Position numbers and translations under genes: made by a program
The notes under the pieces: generated by a model
Told to the model about the DNA's origin: nothing
Database searches by the model: none
Seen by the model: only the letters and a program-made list of their open reading frames with translations
Source: Nansenia antarctica
Taxonomy: Eukaryota > Chordata > Actinopteri > Argentiniformes > Microstomatidae
Length of the DNA stretch: 64,000 nt
Assembly (NCBI GenBank): GCA_963989245.1
Contig: OZ022341.1
Span: forward strand, 77,805,642-77,869,641
Direction: 5' to 3'
Shown here: positions 51,925-59,000 of the stretch, piece after piece
How positions within the stretch are numbered: the stretch's first letter is position 1
Layout of the letters: each line of letters opens with the position of its first letter

Positions 51925-54900
51925 AGTAGAAGCCCTGGCCCTTATTACTAACCAAAGTACCCAGAGTGACATCTGGACACCTCCAATTAATAAGATCAAT
52001 ACCATGCAAAAAGTAATGAATGATGATTATCAAATCAAATCAAATTGTATTTGTATAGCGCATTTCTTACAAGATGCAACTCAATGCGCTTCACATACTG
52101 ACAGAGCCGCAAGCAGGCAAACGTAAAAACCTGTACACTATGTAGCCAGGAAAATTCCCTTGCAGCCCTCTACACATAAAGCGACTACTAGCCAGTTTGC
52201 CTACCAGCACCCGGCGGTGGACGGCAACAGGAGCAAGCCATGAAAGAGAAAAGTAGTGTTATTAGCAGAGAGAGACTAAAAACAATTAGATTATGGTGAG
52301 CTAGGAGTATTACGGAAATATGTGATATAAGAGTATATAAGGTTGTTAGTAATTCGGGGTGATATCCCGATAAAAAAACGCCCGTTTAAAAGTGTAAAGG
52401 TGGCTAGCTGGTTAGCCACGGTAGCTAGCTAATAATGCTGGTAATCCCGACTCAGCCTCCCGGCGTCGGATTCGGAGGAACGAGGTCCCGATGTTGTATA
52501 GGATATTAATTTACAAAAAAAGCTTTCTCAATAGAGCTCGGTATAAACAGCAGTTTTTAAGATTCTAAGAGCTGTCGAACTAGAGCAGAAAACAAACACA
52601 CGTCGTGACCCGGAACCGGAAGTCTCAATCAATATCCTTTATTTAACCAGAGAAGTTATGTTTAGTCTAGGGTTCGCCATCCACGGTTCAATACGCAGTA
52701 GTGAATGTCGTTTTATTTTATTTTATTTTTGTGCTGGATGTCAATAGTGTAGTAGTGGCTGCAAACATTATGTTCACAAGCAGGCCTTAAATAGACGATT
52801 TCTATTTTCTATGATCAGCTGCGGCTTTGGCAACAACATCCTGTCTGTCCTATGGTTCTTACTCTTTCTCCACCGTCCTCCAGGACCGGTCGGTGTGGCT
52901 CTCCCTCCTCCACTCCCTGTCCCAGCGCCAGGAGACGCCCGTGGTGGCCTTCACCTTCTCGCGGTCTCGCTGCGACGACAACGCCCGCTCCCTGACCTCC
53001 ATGGACCTGACCAGCGCCACGGAGAAGAGCGAGATACACTCCTTCTTCCAGAGGAGCCTGAGCAGCCTCCGGGGGGCGGACCGCCAGCTGCCCCAGGTAG
53101 GGGGTTGGGGGGGGGGGGGTAGGACCACCAGCTACCCCAGGTAGGGAGGGGCGGGGGGGGGGACCGCCAGCTACCCCAGGTAGGGAGGGGCGGGGGGGGG
53201 GACCGCCAGCTTCCCCAGGTACAGCAGTAACCGGTGGTTAACACTAGAACAGCCATGAGGTGTTGACCCCTGTGAGTAAAAGAAAAGTGTTATATCTTTG
53301 CACTCGATCAAATTTCAGGACCCTCCTTTCATGACTTTTCCTAGATGTGTGCGTTCTACCACCCAGTATCCTTACATTTTCAAAATGAGGAATTATTTTC
53401 TAAATGAATTATCAGGATAAGCTAAAATAAAGCTGTTTTTCTGTGTAGGAAGAAGGCTAATTTACAAGCGGCCAACTAGTGGTCGTTGTGTGTAAATTAG
53501 GGATGTCCGATCCGATATTGATATCGCATATCACTGCGTTATTGGTCCTGAATGCTGGATCGCAGATCGCACCAGAAAAAAAATAGGCTGCGATCTGCGT
53601 GCCCGATCTGGCGTGTCACTCACGTGATGACAACAGTAGTGGTCAGTGGTCACGTGCATGAGAGTTGGCTAGGAGCTACCTGTGTGTAATGAGTCTGACA
53701 ATGTCATGATGCCAGCTGGTCAAATCATAAACCATTTGCTTAAGTAATTTTTCGGTTATTTACATAGTCTGAAACTACAGATGGTAAGCTTTCAAATGAT
53801 GCATCATACATTGAAATTGGAAAAGAATTCAAGACCACACGAGTATTTGAAGGTTGGTGCACCGAATGGGAATGCGACAGGAGAAAAGTGACTGATCAAA
53901 CCACAACAACAAATGCTGCTAACAGCTAGTGGCTAACAGTGGTACATAGCTAGGAACATCTAACTGCGTTTTTATAACATCACAGCATGTTGAGAGAACA
54001 TGGACATGCTAAAAACACATAACTACACATAATTAGATTAACACACTGTCCTTGCTTTTGAACACGTCCTAAAACGAGAGTATGTTTACAAGTCATTATC
54101 ACTTACCGGTAGCCTGCAGCAAACGAGAACAGTGAATCCAATGCACAGATTATAAGTATTTAGTGATCGTTAAACTGTTTTTTATTATATCGACTGGGTA
54201 CTTTAAAACTTCAAGTTGCCTGTTATGAAAAAAAACGAAAACCAGATATTGTTGACACCCCTTCGATTCTGCGACTGGTTTCTGGTCTCACCAGCGGGCG
54301 TCATTAGGCTACACTTTAAAAAGGGTGCTATAATTGATTTGCCATTTGTAAGAGAAGATAAATAGAATAAAACCCTGAAAGCACTAAAACTAGAAATCAA
54401 ACAGTAACTCTTTTTTTTCTACAATGCTGAATGCTGCTGTTTAAATTGTTTTAACTTTAAACCAGTTGGTCACTGAGTACAGCAGAGTACTGTTTTTGTT
54501 GCTTGAATAAAGGCTGGCAGTCTTTAATAGCCAACTGTTGTTGTGGACTATACTGGGGAAGTATTTGTTATTATTCAGGGGTAAAAAAATAAATACAAAT
54601 ATCGGATCGGTATCGCAGATACCTGAAGCCCAGGTATCGGTATCGGTAGTGAAAAAATGGGATCAGGACATCCCTAGTGTAAATAGCAGGGTAGCATTTT
54701 AAAGAGGCGGCTCTTTTAGTAGGTTAAAAGGCACGGCTGTTCTAGTGTTAAAAGGTTCACACTGCCATCGCAACGGGGGGGGGGGGGGGGGCTAACTCAA
54801 CGCCGCTGCTGCAGACACACGTTTTTGAAGACGTGTAAGGTGCTGCCGAAAGCCACCACAAGGTGGTGTGATGAGCTGTGAAGGATGTATGAAAAGATCC

Positions 54901-55103
54901 ATCCAAGCCTGACAATGTAAGACCACAGCACACCTCACAGTGTCAGTACTGTGCCTTTTGTTTCATTGTTATCAACCCACCCTCTCTCATAGATCCTGAT
55001 GATGAGAGATCTTCTGAAGAGGGGAATCGCCGTCCATCACAGTGGGATCCTGCCAATCTTGAAAGAGGTCATTGAGATGCTGTTCTCACGAGGGCTAGTA
55101 AAG
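39571..55103 (+). CDS. skic2: SKIC2 (SKIV2L) SKI-complex DExH RNA helicase, N-terminal half (17 exons; remainder off the right edge)
   Basis: The cytosolic ATPase that feeds RNA, 3' end first, to the exosome with SKIC3 and SKIC8. Exons: 39571-39583, 40312-40436, 40665-40786, 40995-41112, 41290-41404, 41499-41573, 41852-41902, 42017-42180, 42591-42731, 44207-44352, 44910-45056, 45774-45858, 46091-46197, 51012-51158, 51287-51383, 52884-53096, 54993-55103. Total 1977 nt in perfect phase, 659 codons. Motifs: WLPIHDTDTAFQKF near the N terminus; the Walker A segment AHTSAGKT (334-341); TSPIKALSNQKFRDF (Ia); DEVH (425-428); SAT (456-458); TFSRSRCDDNARSL; VHHSGILPILKEVIEMLFSR at the end, inside RecA2. 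Missing: the rest of RecA2, the arch and the C terminus. The following intron exceeds 8.8 kb and holds nested transposons. Confidence 0.96.
39750..40075. repeat. skic2: GA/GACA purine tract in skic2 intron 1
   Basis: About 320 bp of AGAGAGACAGAG-type repeats. Open frames on the opposite strand read Ser-Leu-Ser and are artefacts of the repeat. Confidence 0.9.
43184..43776. mobile_element. hAT-type element with perfect target duplication ATTGCAAG
   Basis: Ends TAGGGCTGGGTATCG and TTGAACCCAGCCCTA are inverted (11 bp perfect). ATTGCAAG occurs at 43176-43183 and 43777-43784. Near both ends there are CGATTCGATTCC and ATCGATTC motifs. Non-coding, in skic2 intron 9. Confidence 0.8.
43832..44206. repeat. 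skic2: Interspersed repeat followed by a CT tract serving as polypyrimidine tract
   Basis: 43832-43985 is the TCTTTATTGTCATTGCTACA repeat family (ATGA run, CAACGAAATTTAGGAGGGGT). From 43986 to 44204 the strand is nearly pure CT (CTCTCCCTCTCT), ending ...CTCTAG at the exon 10 acceptor. The microsatellite is thus the functional pyrimidine tract of this intron. Confidence 0.8.
44207..46197 (+). CDS. skic2: skic2 RecA1 helicase exons 10-13
   Basis: Exons 44207-44352, 44910-45056, 45774-45858 and 46091-46197 carry Walker A (HTSAGKT), motif Ia (SPIKALSNQKFRDF), LTGDVQLSPEASCLIMTTEI, Walker B DEVH in VIFDEVHYINDAE, and SAT in ILLSATVPNAVEF. All catalytic residues expected for a Ski2-like ATPase are present. 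The acceptors of exons 10 and 13 follow very long CT-only tracts. Confidence 0.95.
44405..44800 (+). mobile_element. L2-like LINE 3' end with inverted-repeat start
   Basis: Same family as 600-1052 (FMHPNCGMHCQFTLGTQPQH frame, TGCTATACAAATAAAGGTTA tail). Its first part is a foldback: GCTCTATTGGGCTGATATGC at 44415 is mirrored near 44490-44515 around a GATATTCTGG/CCAGAATATC centre. Confidence 0.7.
45128..45545 (-). mobile_element. LINE 3' end (WWNELPTAVRTAESLPIFRR type), inverted
   Basis: The minus strand reads WNELPTAVRTAESLPIFRRR, then LKTHLFRLHLNCSS and a stop, followed by a 3' UTR whose end is TAAGGCGTCTGCTAAATGCC, the tail shared with V-SINE/HE1-type SINEs. In skic2 intron 11. Confidence 0.7.
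45950..46088. repeat. skic2: CT/CCCCTC tract before skic2 exon 13
   Basis: About 140 bp of CTCTCTCCCTCCCC repeats directly joined to the ctccctcag acceptor (46090). As at exon 10, a microsatellite supplies the pyrimidine tract. Confidence 0.8.
46303..46520. mobile_element. Truncated MITE of the GACATTAACGGTTGCCCG family
   Basis: Third copy of the 6228 and 30047 family: left end CAGGGTTCGACATTAACGGT and the ATGATCGTGGAGTGAAGATA segment with part of its inverted partner. The right end is lost. Confidence 0.55.
47112..48780 (+). mobile_element. Nested hAT element with internally deleted transposase
   Basis: Ends CTGGGTTTCCGTTA and CTAACGGAAACCCTG are inverted, flanked by GTGTGTGT. It carries the pseudogene at 47556-47856. 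Near the ends, CCGGTCTTTGTCCGGTAAAA and ATATCACGTTTGTCCGGTAA are subterminal inverted motifs. Confidence 0.7.
47556..47856 (+). pseudogene. hAT transposase, N terminus fused to C terminus by internal deletion
   Basis: The ATG at 47556 reads MAKQSKLSNYFMKPSNNESE, a typical hAT N terminus. A different frame from about 47640 then reads PVSSVPAERGFSLQNRIKTA followed by LGEGKVTRLMRIA, the hAT C-terminal dimerisation segment, ending at a stop at 47854-47856. The central catalytic region is deleted and the frames do not match. Confidence 0.65.
49567..50358. mobile_element. Nested hAT-type element with perfect target duplication ATATTAAC
   Basis: 15-bp perfect inverted ends TAGGGATGCACCGAA / TTCGGTGCATCCCTA; ATATTAAC at 49559-49566 and 50359-50366. 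Subterminal TTCGGCCGAATAC motifs recur. Non-coding. Confidence 0.8.
50574..50929. mobile_element. CAGGGTTCCCGC-type hAT-like MITE
   Basis: CAGGGTTCCCGCGCTGGTCA at left and TGTAGGAACCTTG at right; AATTCTAAAATC and GTCTAAAAAAGATCTTAAAT motifs inside. A truncated inverted copy is at 3021-3195. It ends about 80 bp before the skic2 exon 14 acceptor. Confidence 0.6.
51012..55103 (+). CDS. skic2: skic2 exons 14-17, start of RecA2
   Basis: Exons 51012-51158 (RIKKKHIYVISTAKRPVPLE), 51287-51383 (YYAAVDAKKERTSKHAQSFG), 52884-53096 (DRSVWLSLLHSLSQRQETPV, TFSRSRC, SEIHSFFQRSL) and 54993-55103 (LLKRGIAVHHSGILPILKEV). The last exon ends GLVK|gtaagt; the next helicase exon (FATETFAMG in the family) is not found before 64000. 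The intron before exon 14 is 4.8 kb because of a 3.6-kb hAT insertion. Confidence 0.94.
51640..51915 (+). mobile_element. L2-like LINE 3' end with ATT tail
   Basis: Sense copy of the family seen inverted at 16850-17210 (CGCCTTCTCCGCCCGAAATC-like segment, TATAAGTCTAATGTATTATT tail). In skic2 intron 15. Confidence 0.6.
52020..52640. mobile_element. Interspersed repeat (TTGTATTTGTATAGCGCATT family)
   Basis: Starts CAAATCAAATCAAATTGTAT, continues GCGCATTTCTTACAAGATGC and GGAAAATTCCCTTGCAGCCC, then about 400 bp with no open frame. Probably the inverted 3' end of a larger retroelement; the family is not identified. Confidence 0.45.
53079..53220 (+). repeat. skic2: Exon-intron junction minisatellite at skic2 exon 16 donor
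   Basis: The end of exon 16 plus its donor, GACCGCCAGCTGCCCCAG|GTAG, is repeated three more times in the intron with G-rich spacers. The GT positions are 53097, 53141, 53180 and 53219. The first is the one that keeps the helicase frame. Confidence 0.85.
53238..54751. mobile_element. piggyBac-like element (TTAACACTAGAACAGCC) with nested hAT element
   Basis: Ends TTAACACTAGAACAGCCATG and CACGGCTGTTCTAGTGTTAA, each including TTAA. The interior matches 7640-7944 on both sides of the nested hAT element (53498-54676), so the host MITE was about 330 bp. Confidence 0.75.
53498..54676. mobile_element. hAT-type element with perfect target duplication GTGTAAAT
   Basis: Ends TAGGGATGTCCGATC and GATCAGGACATCCCTA (11 bp perfect inverted); GTGTAAAT at 53490-53497 and 54677-54684. 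Small broken frames only, no recognisable transposase. Inserted in the piggyBac-like MITE. Confidence 0.8.
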
Positions 55104-55149
55104 GTAAGTCTAATTGGTCCGTTTGTGGTGGTGACCTATGAGGACTTGT

Positions 55150-55440
55150 GTCGACCTCAGCCTCGTAGTCCAGAAGATAAGCTTGAACATGGTTCACTTA
55201 TGAGGAGGAGGAGGTCACAGTAGAGCTCTCCTGTGATGTTGAAGTCTTTCCCAGGGAGGAAGAGTCGCTCAGACTTGTTATGGTTGAGCTTGAGATGGTG
55301 GGCTGACATCCAAGCAGAGATGTTTGCAAGACATGCAGAGATACTTGTTGCCACCTGTGAGTCAGAAGAGGGGAAAAAGAGGAAGAGTTGCGTGTCGTCT
55401 GCAAATGTATTACTTGATATCGACTAATCAAACAGGCTTC
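55150..55440 (-). pseudogene. LINE reverse-transcriptase fragment (L2/RTE type)
   Basis: The minus strand reads CLANISAWMSAHHLKLNHNK, the conserved segment after the RT catalytic motif in L2-like LINEs (WM-x-x-x-LKLN-x-x-K), with flanking frame-shifted similarity. In skic2 intron 17, 47 bp after the exon 17 donor. Confidence 0.65.
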
Positions 55441-55479
55441 ATCTAGGAGAGACATTCTTTTCAGGTGATTGTTTGACAT

Positions 55480-55755
55480 AATTCATGCGCTCAAGCTCTG
55501 AATCCCCTGAAATCCATGAAGTTGTTTCGATTGATGCAGAAAAGGCCTTCGATAGGGTAGAGTGGACTTACCTTTTTTTTTTGTTCTGGGAAAAATGGGG
55601 TTTAATAAAGATTTTATTTCATGGATTAAACTTTTATATTCAGCCCCTGTAGCCTCAGTTATTACTAATGATCTACATGACCTTTCTTTCCACTCAAACG
55701 TGGCACAAAACAAGGTTGCCCATTATCGCCATTGCCGTTCGCCATTGCCATTGAA
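55480..55755 (+). pseudogene. L1-type LINE reverse-transcriptase fragment
   Basis: Plus-strand frames read VVSIDAEKAFDRVEW, then MGFNKDFISWIKLLYSAPVA, the RT palm motif A region of fish L1/Tx1 elements (DAEKAFDR-VEW). The sequence breaks off at CATTGAACCTTTA, exactly where the next transposon begins (55762). Confidence 0.7.
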
Positions 55756-56055
55756 CCTTTACAGGGTTTCCGCGGATCCTTAAAAAGTCTTAAAAAGTCT
55801 TAAATTCATGTATATAAAATTAATGCCTTAAAATGTCTTAAATTCATTACAAATGTCTTAAACTGGTCTTAAATACTTTACCCAAACGTCTTAAAATTGT
55901 CGGGGCAGGACTATTTAATTTTACTTTTTCTCGCGGCATTTTTCTATTGAGCAAACGTTTAATTTCATTGAGTAGCGCGCAGACTCCTCCCCCTTGCGTT
56001 CCTTTGGTTATAGTCAGCTGCAGTGCTTGCTACCTAGCATTAGCCAGTCTGCGAG

Positions 56056-59000
56056 ATGGGGAAGTGCAAGTTCAACGAGAGGTGGCTTGACGACAGAAGA
56101 TTTTGCGATTGGCTTAAGTCCACCGGCTACCCAGAAGAAGCAAGATGCACTGTGTGTAGGAAAACATTCAAACTCGGCACCATGGGCATTAAGGCGGTTG
56201 AGAGCCACCTAAAAAGCGAGAGGCATAAAACGGCTGCTAAGGGCCAACAGCAGACGCCAGGAATCTCCCAGTTCTGCGTGTCTGCCCCGGGCTCAGCGCC
56301 CCAGACAACGGCTGCCGCTGCTAGCAGCACTGCTAGCGATCTCAGAGCAACGTTTGGTGGAACACCTACACTGAAATCGGAGATTGTGTGGGTTCTCAAT
56401 ACAGTGGTAAAGCACCAGTCCTACTCCTCCAACGAGGGGATTGGAGATATCTTTCGGATTATGTTTCCCGACTCCCAAATCGCCACTACATTTGCTTGTG
56501 GAAAGGACAAGGCGTCATACATAATACGTTTCGGATTAGCTCCTTACGTCAGAAACGAGCTGATCGCGAATGTGAACGAGTCAGTTTTTGTTCTAATGTT
56601 TGACGAGAGTTTGAATCATGCCACAAAAAACAAGCAACTCGACGTGCACGTGCGGTATTGGGTCGGCGATCAAGTGGAGTCGCGTTACCTGGGCTCGCAG
56701 TTCATGGGACACGCTAAAGCTCAAGATTTACTGCAACACTTCAAGGTAAGTGCATTTTGTCAATGACAAAGTATTAGCTTTACATTAATTTTGGCAGATA
56801 CTGGCAATGTCATGTAGATTCAGTATAATAGTAGGCGTACCATAGGGAATGATGCGGTGTAGTCTAGTCATTTCCACGTTATAGAGAGCCACAGAGAGGG
56901 AGAGGGGACGCGGGAGCGGGCGGGGGGATGGTGGGGAGAGAGAGTATCTAAGGGCGTAGGGAGAGGGAGTAGATGGATGAGTTATAGTTTGTTAACTGAG
57001 GATGTGTGCAGACAGAATGTTAAAGTACATTGAACCATTGGCAATCATGCTATTATTATTGTTATTATAATCATCATTATCATCATCATTTATTATTATT
57101 GTTATTATTCTCATCATATTCATGTCATTCTCAGGAGTGTGTGGAGAGACTGAACCTGAGGAACATGGTGTCCATCTCCATGGATGGACCCAATGTTAAC
57201 TGGAAGTTTCTGGAGCTTCTACAGCAAGAGCATGCTGAGCAGTATGGTGGTGCCCAGCTGGTTGTTGTGGGTAGCTGTGGGCTCCATACCCTACACAACG
57301 CATTCAAGTGTGGATTCTCCATGTGGCAACTGGAGAAGGTAAGATGATTATAACTATGAGAAGTAATCTTTCATTTGTCCCACAAGGCAAATTGGAATAT
57401 TACAGCAAGTGGACACTTGACAGGATTTAAAGAGAGCATGAATTTACAGATGTTTCATACTATTAACTCCTAAGTTATTTTTCTAAGGGTTTATGCAATC
57501 AAAAGTGTCTGCACACATTATGTGTACAGTTCTATATCGTGGAGCTCCGCCCCATAGGGGAGCTCTGCTCCTATTGGTTTACCCGCTACCTAAAGTAGCC
57601 AATGACTGAATTTTTCAATGCCTGCGCCCGCCTGGGGTGCTATATAAAGGGGTGTACTTCGCTACCTCATTCTCCCAAAAAGTTCAGCACGGGTTTATAT
57701 CTGAAGACTGAGAAGGACGACTACTAAGACTGGAGAACCCGCCAGACTTTTCCCTTCAAGATATGGATCGTCCGCCGCCTATGGAGAAGTTCCTCCGGGA
57801 CGCCTGCCGCTGCGACTTCCGAGCAGCGGAGGAGACTTTTCCCTTCAGCGATGGATCGTCCGCCGCCGACCACGAAGAAGTTCCTCCGGGACACCTGCCG
57901 CTGCGATTTCCTAGCAGCGGAGGACAAGCACGACTTCTGCCACGTCTGCCTCGGCCCCGAACATGCCGAGGCGGCGTTGGTCGCCTCCCCCAGCTGCCTC
58001 CCCTTCCACCTCCTTTCCGTCGCGGAAAGGCGAAAGGGGATGGCCTGGATCAAGGAGAGCGTTTTTCCCCTGGCGGGCGCTATCTCGGGGATGCTATCCG
58101 ACTCGAATAGCTCTGCCGATGATGCGTCCGGACAGGCCCCAGAGCGGCGTTCTGGGCAGGCACCTCCCCAAGTAGGGATGGTCCCGCCCGCTCAGCCGGC
58201 CCTGACACCACGCCGCCCTCACCCAGCTGAGTGGTCGGTGCCGGTGTCAGAATCAGAAAGCTCTGATGAGCTCGGTGCGCAGGCGGCGGCGAATAACATC
58301 GCCGTGTTTAACGCCGCCATTGCGAAGATCACCACAGACCGACCCAACGGTCTGTCTGCAGCGGAGGCGGAGTTTCTGAGCAAACTCAGTGCCGCGACGA
58401 CACGAGGCGTTATTACATCAAAAACCCCTCCATGTCTATCAAGACCTGGCCCAGCTCATGAGCGTGCGGCCGGTTCTTTGATTATCAGGCATAATAAACC
58501 TGCGTCAATAAAGAGCATTGTTACACATAACAAACACTCTTTACAGACGGTAAGTCAGACGGTAAATCCCTAAGGAGGATTTCCCATGGTATCTACCGGA
58601 GCGGAGACCCACCTGCCTTGTCAGAGTGTGGTCGAATCGCTACCGGTTAGAAACGAAGCGGAGACTAGCCCAGCTTACCGGCGTGTGGCCAGCTCTCTGC
58701 CTAGCGGACTTACCCCTATCACGACACGAGGCGGTATTTACATCAAAAACCCCTCCATGTCTATTCAAGACCTGGCCCAGCTCATGAGCGTGCGGCCGGT
58801 GCTTTAATTATCAGGCATAATAAACCTGCGTCAATAAAGAGCATTGTTTCACATAACAAACACTCTTTACAGACGGTAAGTCAGACGGTAAATCCCTAAG
58901 GAGGATTTTCCATGGTATCTACCGGAGCGGAGACCCACCTGCCTTGTCAGAGTGTGGTCGAATCGCTACCAGTTAGAAACGAAGCGGAGACTAGCCCAGC

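Noticed and set aside
57763..58110. 115-residue open frame from the first DIRS ATG
   Set aside because: Its sequence (PGHLPLRFPSSGGQARLLPR) is the out-of-frame reading of ORF1 created by the 88-bp duplication.
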